Positions 24,554 through 32,458 of a stretch of 34,815 nucleotides of DNA are shown here, one piece after another (within the stretch, counting starts at the first letter, position 1; the number at the start of each line of letters is the position of its first letter). Source of the DNA: Legionellales bacterium UBA4722 (GTDB lineage: Bacteria > Pseudomonadota > Gammaproteobacteria > DSM-16500). The notes under the pieces were generated by a model. The model was not told the origin of the DNA, did no database searches, and saw only the letters and a list, made by a program, of their open reading frames with translations. The stretch is taken from assembly GCA_002404295.1 (NCBI GenBank), contig DHJK01000169.1, positions 4,882 through 39,696 on the forward strand. The letters are read 5' to 3'. A program made the position numbers and the translations under genes.

Positions 24554-24711
24554 TTGCTTAGTAAGCCCCTTCCCCCTCCGGGGGAAGGAAGGGAAGGGGG
24601 AATATAAAAAGCTCCCTTCTTTTTTTAGCGGAACCGCGAGAGAAAGAAGGTGGAATGAAATATTCCCCCTTCCTAACCTTCCCCCGGAGGGGGAAGGAAT
24701 GTTCTAAGCAA
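24554..24711. repeat. Family B inverted repeat, copy 2
   Basis: Left arm 24554-24603 (TTGCTTAGTAAGCCCCTTCC, then CCCTCCGGGGGAAGG) and right arm 24661-24711 are near-perfect reverse complements. The spacer differs completely from that of copy 1 at 1288, apart from an AAGAAGG/CCTTCTT pairing within it. It fills the gap between the phosphofructokinase gene and apbC. Confidence 0.88.
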
Positions 24712-24719
24712 CCTGACGC

Positions 24720-26000
24720 CTAAATTTGAAACACAGTTTCCAATTTTTTCTCAACTGCTTTATTTTGCAAGTTCACATAATACGGCAAACCATTTTTATA
24801 AGGCGGATAATCTTCTCCCTCAATCAATGGCGCTAAATAATGACGACATTTTTCTGTAATGCCAAATCCATCTTCACTAATATAATCGCGCGGCATTTTG
24901 ACTTCTACATTCGCCACTTTTTCAAGCGGTGCATCGCTTATAGACCAGCGATACGGATGATTAGAGTCGCGCACAATAATAGGCATAGTCGCATTTTTAC
25001 CCGATAAAGCAAGCTCAACAGCAGCTCTACCTAAAGCATAAGCTTGTTCCACATCTGTTTTAGACGCAATATGTCGTGCAGAACGTTGCAAATAATCAGC
25101 AAGTGCCCAATGGTATTTTAGCCCTAGTTTTTCTTTGATGAGATTAGCAAGCATCGGCGCAACACCGCCTAATTGCTTATGACCAAACGCATCCACTAAA
25201 CCGGATTCAGACACAAAAGTACCATCTTGATTATGTAATCCTTCCGATGCCACGATCGAGCAAAATCCATATTTTTTAATACAGTCAGCAACCCGCTTTA
25301 AAAAAGCATCTGAATCAAAAGCAATTTCTGGAAATAAAATAATATGCGGTGCATCACCTTCTTTTTCCGCAGCCAGTCCACCCGCGGCTGCAATCCAACC
25401 TGCATGACGTCCCATCACTTCCAAAATAAATACTTTGGTGGATGTTAATGCCATAGAAGCCACATCTAAACTGGCTTCCTTGATTGACACAGCAACATAT
25501 TTTGCAACTGAACCAAAACCAGGGGAATTATCAGTAAACGGTAAATCATTATCTACAGTTTTAGGTATACCAATACACGTAATAGGGTAGCCCAAGGCCT
25601 GACTGATTTGTGAAACTTTGTAAGCCGTATCCTGAGAATCACCACCACCATTATAAAAAAAGTAACGAATATTATGCGCAGAAAACACTTCAATTAATCG
25701 TTCATATTGAGCACGATTTTTTTCCAGTGAGCCGAGCTTATGACGGCAAGAACCAAATGCACCAGCAGGCGTATGACGCAATGCAGCAATATCTGCGTCA
25801 GTTTCAAAACTGGTATCAATTAAATCTTCAGTGAGGGCGCCAATAATACCATTGCGTGCGGCCAAAACTTTACCAATTTGGTTGGGGTGTTTTCTGGCAG
25901 TTTGGATCACGCCACAAGCTGAAGCATTGATCACGGAAGTAACGCCACCTGATTGGGCGTAGAGGGCATTATAGACGTTCATGTGTTTTTTAAACTCCAT
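24720..26000 (-). CDS. Pyrophosphate--fructose 6-phosphate 1-phosphotransferase
   Basis: This 426-residue phosphofructokinase interconverts fructose 6-phosphate and fructose 1,6-bisphosphate. Pyrophosphate use is indicated by PKTVDNDL (about 146-153; Lys147 in place of the Gly of ATP enzymes, Asp150 the catalytic base) and by Asp121 in the GGGDS loop, where ATP-PFK has Gly. Other landmarks are AQSGGVTSVINAS, MGRHAGWIAAAGG and SEGLHNQDG. The first loop reads GGGDS instead of GGDDS, so a usual metal-ligand Asp is Gly. A reversible PPi enzyme could also serve gluconeogenesis. The start lacks a clear ribosome-binding site; ATG at residue 7 is an alternative. Confidence 0.93.
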   Translation of the reverse strand: MEFKKHMNVYNALYAQSGGVTSVINASACGVIQTARKHPNQIGKVLAARNGIIGALTEDLIDTSFETDADIAALRHTPAGAFGSCRHKLGSLEKNRAQYERLIEVFSAHNIRYFFYNGGGDSQDTAYKVSQISQALGYPITCIGIPKTVDNDLPFTDNSPGFGSVAKYVAVSIKEASLDVASMALTSTKVFILEVMGRHAGWIAAAGGLAAEKEGDAPHIILFPEIAFDSDAFLKRVADCIKKYGFCSIVASEGLHNQDGTFVSESGLVDAFGHKQLGGVAPMLANLIKEKLGLKYHWALADYLQRSARHIASKTDVEQAYALGRAAVELALSGKNATMPIIVRDSNHPYRWSISDAPLEKVANVEVKMPRDYISEDGFGITEKCRHYLAPLIEGEDYPPYKNGLPYYVNLQNKAVEKKLETVFQI

Positions 26001-26087
26001 ATTAAGATGGCCAGAACTATATCTTGGTTATTGAGCCTAGATCAAGGGGTACCAACGAATTCAGCAAATTACTCTGACTATTAGAAT

Positions 26088-26335
26088 AGAAAAATGCCCT
26101 AGATATTCAAAGAGACGTCGAGAGTGGCCCTAATACCTATCCACTCTCGCCCCCGGCAAAACTTCTGCGATTTAGTTAAGAGGACATGGGGTTAATGCAG
26201 GCGAATCGTTGCCATGGATGGCAACACAAACGACAGGGATGTTGTGTTTTGAGCCAGCATTAACCCCATGTCCTCTTAACTAAATCGCAGCCTCTGCCCC
26301 CTCTTTTGCTTTCAGCAAATTCAAATTGTCTCATT
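26088..26335. repeat. Family D composite hairpin element, copy 2
   Basis: The core stem pairs 26165-26198 with 26257-26290, a perfect 34-bp match. A second hairpin to the left, GAGAGTGG (26120-26127) with CCACTCTC, is perfect here but imperfect in copy 1. The loop carries the same TTGCCATGGATGGCAA palindrome. Relative to copy 1 (12809-13050) the stem differs in the segment GAGGACATGGGG versus GGGGTCAGGGGG, with matching changes in the opposite arm. It fills most of the 392-bp gap between the phosphofructokinase and stress-protein genes; no gene was seen there. Confidence 0.88.
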
Positions 26336-26392
26336 CCCCAGAGAAGGAAACCCTTCCCTGTGGACTGAGTGTTGGACGTAAACTGGTTGGAT

Positions 26393-26842
26393 TTATTGAT
26401 GAGTACCATCAAGCAAACTAGCTTGGGCAATTGTTCTAATAGGCGTAGGATTTGCCACTCTTCTGCTAAACATATAGGATTTATGTAACTCTGGAATCGT
26501 AGTGCTGCTAGCTAAGATGAAATGCGTATTTAATTGGCTAGCTAAGCGTAATACTTCAGACCGAGCACGACCGGTAATTAACCATTGGTCCCTTTGTGGA
26601 ATATCTAAAAAATCACCCACGTAAGCTAAAGATTGCTTCGCTTCATCATAGTAACGTTCAGCCAATACCACCATCGAAGGGATGTTGAAGTAGCAAGTAG
26701 GTAATGTAGGTATCACATGCACCAGGCTGAGCCTGATTGCTAAATGGGGTTGTTTAACGCGCGCGATGATTTGTTTGATTTGTGCAATCTCATCGTCCGT
26801 CGTTGCATTCGTAACTAATAAAACATTTCTCAGCGCATCCAT
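26393..26842 (-). CDS. Universal stress protein-like protein
   Basis: This is a UspA-fold cytoplasmic protein of 149 residues from ATG 26842. It begins DALRNVLLVTNATTDDE, then LAIRLSLVHVIPTLPTCYF, and ends ARSEVLRLASQLNTHFILAS, the order of beta1, beta2 and the helix-beta4 part of Usp proteins. The nucleotide-binding loop near the C-terminus is not the standard G-2x-G-9x-GS; a long tail SYMFSRRVANPTPIRTIAQA takes its place, so ATP binding is doubtful. GGGAG 7 bases upstream selects 26842 over 26860. It lies downstream of a FixL/FixJ-type pair on the same strand, and such stress proteins are frequent targets of those regulators. Confidence 0.8.
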   Translation of the reverse strand: MDALRNVLLVTNATTDDEIAQIKQIIARVKQPHLAIRLSLVHVIPTLPTCYFNIPSMVVLAERYYDEAKQSLAYVGDFLDIPQRDQWLITGRARSEVLRLASQLNTHFILASSTTIPELHKSYMFSRRVANPTPIRTIAQASLLDGTHQ

Positions 26843-26860
26843 GGTCATTCTCCCTAACAT

Positions 26861-27067
26861 GTATTCGGTGTACTACTACCCGTTGTTAGTCATTTCCTAA
26901 TGTTTTTCTAACAGCGGATCGCCATCATCTCATGATTATTCACTTAGGGAAATTAGCGAAAACCAATGGGAGTATGCTCAGTCTCCCTGTGGAAGTTGAG
27001 GGTTTCTCCCTACGGATTTAGGGTGATATGCTATAAAAGGGCATGGTTTGCGATTTTTGGCTAATAC
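26861..27067. other. Intergenic region between response regulator and usp
   Basis: It holds GGGAG...CTCCC (about 26968-26987) and a TCTCCCTACGG / TTTAGGG stretch (about 27014-27032) that could be regulator sites for the usp gene read on the minus strand. No gene was found. TATAAA-like sequence near 27033 is on the plus strand and leads to no gene. Confidence 0.35.
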
Positions 27068-27697
27068 CTACTCTTGAGTGGCAGGTTCCTGCACACCATT
27101 GGTTAGTACGAGTTTGACTAATTCGGGCACAGATCTGACGCTCATTTTCTTCATGACACTTGCACGGTGTGCTTCTACCGTTTTAAGTGAAATCATAAGT
27201 TCCGAGGAAATAACCTTGTTTTGCTTGCCTGCAACGATGCCTTGCAGTACTTGTATTTCGCGTGGCGATAGTAGGGCAAATTTTGCTTCAGCTTGCGCAT
27301 TCTCTTGTTGTTTTTCACGATTTGTTTTGTCAAAACGTAATGCTCTGTTGATACTTTCTAATAACACTTGGTCATTAAACGGTTTTGTTAAAAAATCCAC
27401 AGCACCTGCTTTCATAACACGTACTGCTAGTGGTACGTCTGCATGACCACTAATAAAAATAATAGGTAGTGTTGCACTGAGGGCGAGTAATTTACTTTGT
27501 AATTCGGGACCGCTCATACCGGGCATGCGCACATCCAGTAACAGGCAGCCATGTTGCTCTGGTTTGTAAGCATCTAAAAAATCTTGTGCTTGCGTAAAAA
27601 TTTTAGCTTTCAAACCGACTGATTCAATAATCCATGATAATGACTCTACCATTGCTGCATCATCATCTACTACATAAACAATTGCATCCATTGACAT
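27068..27697 (-). CDS. FixJ-family response regulator
   Basis: This 209-residue transcription factor has a CheY-like receiver (about 5-120) with acidic pocket VVDDDAAM, phospho-acceptor Asp in LLLDVRMPGMSG, Ser/Thr in IIFISGHAD and Lys in FLTKPF. A LuxR-type helix-turn-helix follows (about 145-205: LSPREIQVLQGIVAGKQNKV, SLKTVEAHRASVMKKM). The start at 27697 follows AGGAG by 6 bases. A longer frame reaches back into the kinase gene but adds no conserved sequence. It lies 22 bases after the sensor kinase gene and is its obvious partner. Confidence 0.95.
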   Translation of the reverse strand: MSMDAIVYVVDDDAAMVESLSWIIESVGLKAKIFTQAQDFLDAYKPEQHGCLLLDVRMPGMSGPELQSKLLALSATLPIIFISGHADVPLAVRVMKAGAVDFLTKPFNDQVLLESINRALRFDKTNREKQQENAQAEAKFALLSPREIQVLQGIVAGKQNKVISSELMISLKTVEAHRASVMKKMSVRSVPELVKLVLTNGVQEPATQE

Positions 27698-27719
27698 AGG
27701 ATTCTCCTGGTTAATATTT

Positions 27720-29297
27720 TTAGTTAATTGGCAAAATAAAACGTATCCAGCTGTGATTATTTGTATTAGGGTTAATTGTAAATTGTCCGCCGTGTGCTTC
27801 AATAATAGAACGGCAGATCGCGAGTCCCATGCCGCGGCCATGTGCTTTAGTTGTGAAAAAAGGTGCAAACACTTTATGAATCATGTCCTTTGAAAAACCA
27901 GGACCTGTATCATGTAACGTAATTTCAATGGAGTGCGCATCCAATGCTTTTGTTTGAATATTTATTCTTCTTAATTTGGGATCCACTTCCTGCATAGCAT
28001 CCATAGCGTTTTGAATAAGATTTAATAATACTTGTTGTAGCTGAATGATGTCAGCATAAATCAGTTGTACGTTTTTACAAAAATCAAACTCAATTTTAAC
28101 TTTTGCCGTATTGATGTCATTACGAATGAGTGTGACGGTTTCACGAATCAAGCTATTAATTTTGCAGGGAGTTTTAAGTAACTGGCCTTTGCAAAAGAAA
28201 TTTTTCAAACGATGAATGACTTCACCCGCTCGTTGCGCTTGAATAACCGCTTTTTTCATTATTTCGGTTAATTGCGTTGGGTCGTGTTGTTTGTTTTCTA
28301 AATAGCGCACACAGCCTTGTGTATAGTTGATGATGGCGGAAAGGGGTTGGCTAATTTCATGTGCCATGCCAGAAGCCATTTCTTCCATGCTGCTTAAGCG
28401 GGAAACATGTGCTAGTTGTTGACCGCGCAAACGGGCTCGTTTATCAAGAATACGATCAGTGACATCACGAGATGCAGCCTGGATTTCACGAATGGTTCTT
28501 GTTTTTTCATCATAAAGTGTGCGAATATTGCTTTCGAACCAGCGATAATCACCTTCTTTTCGCCTTAGTCGATATGAAACAACTTGATGATTGGTATCTT
28601 CTTTGCGTCGGTTAAAAATCTTTTTTAATTTTTTTATGTCATCGTAATGAATAAATTTATATAAGCTACGATTCAATAATTCTTCAGGTTTGTAGCCAAA
28701 AAGTGTTTTAGCGGAGGGGGAGGCATAAAGATAGGTGCCGTCGGGTGTGTGGCGAGAAATAACGTCAGTTGTGTTTTCCACTAATAAATCGAATAGCAAT
28801 TTATTTTCATGTAAGGTTTTTTCATTGTTTTCTAGTATTTGTAATGATTTCAATAATAAATGATTAGTTGTGTAGTAGTACTCTAGTTGTTCTTGTAGCT
28901 GACGGTTGAGTTTTCCAAGGGTATTATTTAAATCCGTTTCTATCGTTTTATAAGTTAAAATATCTTGATGGGTAATGATCGCAGCCGCTTTATGCTGAGA
29001 AGCAGGATTGATTAAACTAGCGGAGGTTTTACAAAGACCTTTAATACCATTTTTACGGATGTACCGTGTTTCTGTCATCCATTTTTTTTGTTGGGGTAAG
29101 GTTTCTTGAATAATTTTAGGGAAAGGATGATTTTGTTCATAAATTAAATTGAGCGATTTACCCAGGACTTCTTTTTTGTAATATCCAAATAAAGAAGTGG
29201 CTCCTTGGTTCCAGTCAAGGATACGTCCAGTCCGATCTAGCAATACAGCGCTTTCCGGAATAGCGTCGAACAATGCTTGTGTGGTATCGGTATTCAT
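27720..29297 (-). CDS. PAS-domain sensor histidine kinase (FixL/TodS-like)
   Basis: This 525-residue soluble kinase has PAS 1 at about 5-115 (AIPESAVLLDRTGRILDWNQ), a short coiled-coil at 118-165, PAS 2/PAC at about 165-285 (SRHTPDGTYLYASPSAKTLF), HisKA with phospho-His313 in GMAHEISQPLSAIINYTQG, and HATPase_c with N-box LLNLIQNAMDAM (Asn430), G1 DTGPGF, F-box FAPFFTTK and G2 GRGMGLAICRSIIEAHGG. There is no membrane segment, so it senses a cytoplasmic cue. No obvious heme-binding histidine pattern was identified, so oxygen sensing is not established. It is first of the two-gene unit with the response regulator. Confidence 0.94.
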   Translation of the reverse strand: MNTDTTQALFDAIPESAVLLDRTGRILDWNQGATSLFGYYKKEVLGKSLNLIYEQNHPFPKIIQETLPQQKKWMTETRYIRKNGIKGLCKTSASLINPASQHKAAAIITHQDILTYKTIETDLNNTLGKLNRQLQEQLEYYYTTNHLLLKSLQILENNEKTLHENKLLFDLLVENTTDVISRHTPDGTYLYASPSAKTLFGYKPEELLNRSLYKFIHYDDIKKLKKIFNRRKEDTNHQVVSYRLRRKEGDYRWFESNIRTLYDEKTRTIREIQAASRDVTDRILDKRARLRGQQLAHVSRLSSMEEMASGMAHEISQPLSAIINYTQGCVRYLENKQHDPTQLTEIMKKAVIQAQRAGEVIHRLKNFFCKGQLLKTPCKINSLIRETVTLIRNDINTAKVKIEFDFCKNVQLIYADIIQLQQVLLNLIQNAMDAMQEVDPKLRRINIQTKALDAHSIEITLHDTGPGFSKDMIHKVFAPFFTTKAHGRGMGLAICRSIIEAHGGQFTINPNTNNHSWIRFILPIN

Positions 29298-29400
29298 CCT
29301 TGCTTTCCCATCCTTTGGGTGTTTATAGTAACGCCTTCTACACTCGGATAAAACTGAGGTAATAGTATCACACTCTTATAACTTTGGTCAGGAGTAATCT

Positions 29401-30750
29401 ATGCGTATTCATATTTTAGGTATTTGCGGCACTTTTATGGCGGGCGTAGCTCAAATTGCGAAGCAAGCAGGACATGATGTGGTGGGTTCTGACCAGAATG
29501 TTTATCCACCGATGAGTACGCAATTGGAAGCGCAAGGTATTCAACTATTTAATGGGTTTGATGCGCAACACATTGATTCAACAGTGGATTGTGTGATCGT
29601 AGGTAATGTGATTAAGCGCGGTAATCCTGCGATGGAGTATGTCTTAGAAAAAAATCTGCCTTATGTATCAGGGCCGCAATGGTTGGCTGAAACCATTTTA
29701 CGTGATCGTTGGGTGCTGGCGGTTTCGGGTACGCATGGTAAAACGACAACAACGAGTATGTTGGCTTGGATTTTGGAATATGCCAAACAATCACCTGGGT
29801 TTTTGATTGGTGGAGTCCCGGAGAATTTTGGTGTTTCCGCTCGTATGGGCGCGGGGTCGCATTTTGTGATTGAAGCGGATGAGTATGACAGCGCGTTTTT
29901 TGATAAACGTTCGAAATTTATTCATTATCACCCAAAAACATTAATTTTAAATAATCTTGAGTTTGATCATGCGGATATTTTTCCTGATTTAGAGGCGATT
30001 AAGCAGCAGTTTCATTATTTAGTACGTACGGTGCCGGGTAATGGATTGATTGTGCGGCATGCGGAGGATGTGAATTTACAAGCCACCTTGGATAAAGGTT
30101 GTTGGACGCCTGTGATTACGTTTGGTGGGAAAGAAGGAGTTTGGCAGGCAGAAATGCTTAAAACTGACGGTAGTTATTTTTCAGTGAAACATAAGGGTGT
30201 GGATGTGGGTGAAGTGAGTTGGAGTTTATTAGGCAGGCATAATGTAGAAAATGCCTTGGCTTCGATTGCGGCAGCGCATCATGCGGGGGTGGCGATCGAT
30301 CAGGCCTTAGAAGCATTGCCTTACTTTAAAAATGTAAAAAGACGTATGGAAGTGAAAGGGGAAAAAGCAGGTATCACTATATATGATGATTTTGCTCATC
30401 ATCCCACCGCGATTTCGACTACATTGGCAGGATTGCGAGCAAAGATTGGCGATGCTCGATTGGTTGTTGTGTTGGAATTTGGTTCTTACACCATGCGTAC
30501 CGGCGTGCATAAAGACACGATTAAAAATTCATTGGATGCGGCAGATATTGTGATATGTAAACGTCCTGAGCAGGATACGTGGGGGTTAGAAAAAATATTA
30601 AAGGATTTTGCGCAGCCAACAGCTTTGTTTGATAACGTGGATAGTTTAGTGACAGGGCTGACTCAGCAGTTAAAACCAGGTGATCATGTGGTAGTGATGA
30701 GTAATTCAGGATTCGGTGGGATTCATCAGAAATTACTGAGTGCAATTTAG
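29401..30750 (+). CDS. mpl: UDP-N-acetylmuramate:tripeptide ligase Mpl
   Basis: This 449-residue Mur-ligase-family enzyme recycles the peptidoglycan tripeptide L-Ala-gamma-D-Glu-meso-DAP by joining it to UDP-MurNAc. The N-terminal MRIHILGICGTFMAGVAQIA is Mpl-like (MurC begins similarly but has different linkers). The ATP loop is SGTHGKTTTTSMLAW (about 108-122), followed by EADEYDSAFFDKRSKF, NNLEFDHADIF, GRHNVENALASIAAA and YDDFAHHPTAI. Length matches E. coli Mpl (457). AGGAG about 8 bases upstream supports the ATG. It is transcribed alone and divergently from the sensor kinase. Confidence 0.96.
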   Translation: MRIHILGICGTFMAGVAQIAKQAGHDVVGSDQNVYPPMSTQLEAQGIQLFNGFDAQHIDSTVDCVIVGNVIKRGNPAMEYVLEKNLPYVSGPQWLAETILRDRWVLAVSGTHGKTTTTSMLAWILEYAKQSPGFLIGGVPENFGVSARMGAGSHFVIEADEYDSAFFDKRSKFIHYHPKTLILNNLEFDHADIFPDLEAIKQQFHYLVRTVPGNGLIVRHAEDVNLQATLDKGCWTPVITFGGKEGVWQAEMLKTDGSYFSVKHKGVDVGEVSWSLLGRHNVENALASIAAAHHAGVAIDQALEALPYFKNVKRRMEVKGEKAGITIYDDFAHHPTAISTTLAGLRAKIGDARLVVVLEFGSYTMRTGVHKDTIKNSLDAADIVICKRPEQDTWGLEKILKDFAQPTALFDNVDSLVTGLTQQLKPGDHVVVMSNSGFGGIHQKLLSAI

Positions 30751-30818
30751 AGAAATTATTCAGCGTATTGCTCTGTCTTTGTCGTGCCCGCCAACCTCTG
30801 CGGGCATTATTCTCTAAA
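30746..30818 (+). terminator. Hairpin region after mpl with decayed family A half-copy
   Basis: TTTAGAGAA (30746-30754) and TTCTCTAAA (30810-30818) are perfect reverse complements, and between them GCCCGC...GCGGGC (about 30786-30805) forms a second stem. The sequence inside, ATTATTCAGCGTATT...GTCGTGCCCGCC, resembles a worn family A arm (compare 34657-34700). It probably acts as the mpl transcript end, although no strong T-run follows. Confidence 0.5.
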
Positions 30819-30827
30819 GTAATTTTC

Positions 30828-30867
30828 AGCAAGAAACTTGCCATAATAGGAAGTTTCTTGCTAAAAT
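30828..30867 (+). promoter_or_regulatory. Candidate operator/promoter of the AbiE module
   Basis: AGCAAGAAACTT (30828-30839) and AAGTTTCTTGCT (30851-30862) form a perfect 12-bp inverted repeat with an 11-bp spacer. It overlaps a promoter-like TTGCCA (30838-30843), 18-bp spacer and TAAAAT (30862-30867). AbiEi antitoxins are known to bind inverted repeats in their own promoter, which fits this layout. Transcription would begin near the ATG at 30875. Confidence 0.65.
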
Positions 30868-30874
30868 ATGGAAT

Positions 30875-31528
30875 ATGACTACTCTCAAAGATAAAATCAT
30901 TGAAGCAGGCTTTGCTGATCATATTCTTACCGATGTTGATCTCAATAACTTATTAGACGGGACTCCCGCCGTCCGTTACGGAATGGTTAATAAGGCCTTA
31001 AAAAAAGAAGAAATCATTCAAATTCGCAGGGGTCTTTATTTGCTTGCCGACAGGTATCGTCAAAAAAAGCTCAGCAAATTTTTTCTTGCTAGTCGCATCG
31101 TGCCTCATAGTTACATCTCTCTAGAGAGTGCATTGTCTTTTTATGGCTGGATTCCAGAGCATGTTACAACAGTCACAAGTGTGCTAGCTTGTGGCCGCAC
31201 TAAAAAATTTCTAACGTCTTTTGGGGAATTTACTTTTTATCAACTGCCTGTTAACGAATATGAGTTTTTCACTGACGTCACTCGTATGGAAGAAATTGCA
31301 GGCGAACCTTTTTTGCTAGCATCGCCATTGCGAGCATTGGCTGATTATGTCTATATAAAAAAAATAGATTGGCAAGGTATTGGCTATTTAACAGATAGTC
31401 TACGTATTGAAATCGAACAACTGATGCAAATTAACCCTGACCACTTTATTGAAATAAAAAGGGTATATCGCTCTAAACGTGTGTTGAATTTTTTAGATAA
31501 TCTTAAGAAGGAAATTAACAAGTCATGA
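30875..31528 (+). CDS. AbiEi-type antitoxin/transcriptional regulator
   Basis: This 217-residue protein resembles AbiEi-like antitoxins of type IV toxin-antitoxin systems. The N-terminal ~70 residues form a winged-helix region (LNNLLDGTPAVRYGMVNKAL, then EEIIQIRRGLYLLADRY). The following part has SYISLESALSFYGWIPEH, the hallmark of this superfamily, and SPLRALADYVYIKKIDW. Its stop overlaps the toxin start by ATGA, so the pair is coupled. No good ribosome-binding site precedes the ATG. It likely represses its own promoter through the adjacent palindrome. The pair sits between core genes, suggesting horizontal acquisition. Confidence 0.87.
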   Translation: MTTLKDKIIEAGFADHILTDVDLNNLLDGTPAVRYGMVNKALKKEEIIQIRRGLYLLADRYRQKKLSKFFLASRIVPHSYISLESALSFYGWIPEHVTTVTSVLACGRTKKFLTSFGEFTFYQLPVNEYEFFTDVTRMEEIAGEPFLLASPLRALADYVYIKKIDWQGIGYLTDSLRIEIEQLMQINPDHFIEIKRVYRSKRVLNFLDNLKKEINKS

Positions 31529-32385
31529 TTGCTAATATCATTGATGCAAGACTTGAAGCGTATGCTCTTAATACAATTGAGGATGAAGAGCATGCACTCA
31601 AAGAAATTTTGCAAGAAATTGCTCTTTATGGACTGGCAAATGCTAATTTTTTTAAGGAAGCTATTTTTCATGGCGGATCAGCGCTTCGGATTTTATATGG
31701 CCTTCCACGTTTCTCAGAAGATTTGGATTTTTTATTAAAAAATCCAAATCCTGATTTTAATTGGGAACCTTATATGGATGCAATCAGTTCTACTTGCAAA
31801 CAATATGGTGTTCGTCCTGAAATTATTGATAAAAGTCGTGTTAATAATACAATCAAGAAAATGTTTTTAAAAGACAATTCGATTGGAAAAATGATTAACT
31901 TATCGTTTGTTCATTACCCTGAAAAGAAACTGGCAATAAAATTTGAAATTGATACAAACCCTCCTCTGGGCTCTAATCTGGAGATCAAATTTCTAGAGTT
32001 TCCTTTAGATTATTCTATTGTTGCACAAGACCTTGGTAGTAGCTTTGCAGGGAAATGCCATGCATTGTTGTGTCGTGAATATATTAAAGGTCGTGATTGG
32101 TACGATTTCACCTGGTACGTAGCCAAAAAAGTTGTTCCCAATTTTATTTTTCTTTCAAATGCTCTTTATCAGCAAGGACCTTGGGCTAAGCAGGAGCAGA
32201 TTGTAACACCTGAGTGGTTTATTGAAGCCATGCAGCAAAAAATTAATAGTATTGATTGGAGTAAAGCATCAAGCGATGTTTCGCCATTTCTGAACATGCA
32301 AGATAAAAAAGCATTAGCTTTGTGGGGAGTTGATTTTTTTACAGATAAGCTTGAAAAACTAAAGATTGTTTTGGGGATTTGTTAA
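31525..32385 (+). CDS. AbiEii-type nucleotidyltransferase toxin
   Basis: This 286-residue protein belongs to the AbiEii/DUF1814 nucleotidyltransferase superfamily. The active-site signature is complete: HGGSALRILYG (Gly-Gly-Ser at 50-52) followed by RFSEDLDFLL with metal-binding Asp66 and Asp68. A later conserved segment, GKCHALLCREYIKGRDWYDF, also fits. In AbiE systems the toxin is bacteriostatic and the antitoxin acts without direct complex formation; related MenT toxins modify tRNA acceptor ends. All key residues are present, so it is probably active. The gene overlaps the antitoxin gene by 4 bases. Confidence 0.9.
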   Translation: MIANIIDARLEAYALNTIEDEEHALKEILQEIALYGLANANFFKEAIFHGGSALRILYGLPRFSEDLDFLLKNPNPDFNWEPYMDAISSTCKQYGVRPEIIDKSRVNNTIKKMFLKDNSIGKMINLSFVHYPEKKLAIKFEIDTNPPLGSNLEIKFLEFPLDYSIVAQDLGSSFAGKCHALLCREYIKGRDWYDFTWYVAKKVVPNFIFLSNALYQQGPWAKQEQIVTPEWFIEAMQQKINSIDWSKASSDVSPFLNMQDKKALALWGVDFFTDKLEKLKIVLGIC

Positions 32386-32412
32386 GTATGAGTGGAATGT
32401 TCTTTAAAATAC

Positions 32413-32442
32413 TGCCACCCGAAGCGATCGCCCAAGGTGGCA
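32413..32442. terminator. Weak hairpin between toxin and porin-like genes
   Basis: TGCCACC and GGTGGCA form a 7-bp perfect stem with a 16-base loop between convergent genes. There is no T-run on either side of the usual length, so termination is only a possibility. Confidence 0.35.
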
Positions 32443-32458
32443 ATAGACAAGGTAACTA

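Noticed and set aside
27698..27868. Upstream start for the response regulator at 27868
   Set aside because: The extra residues come from the kinase gene in another frame, and AGGAG precedes 27697.
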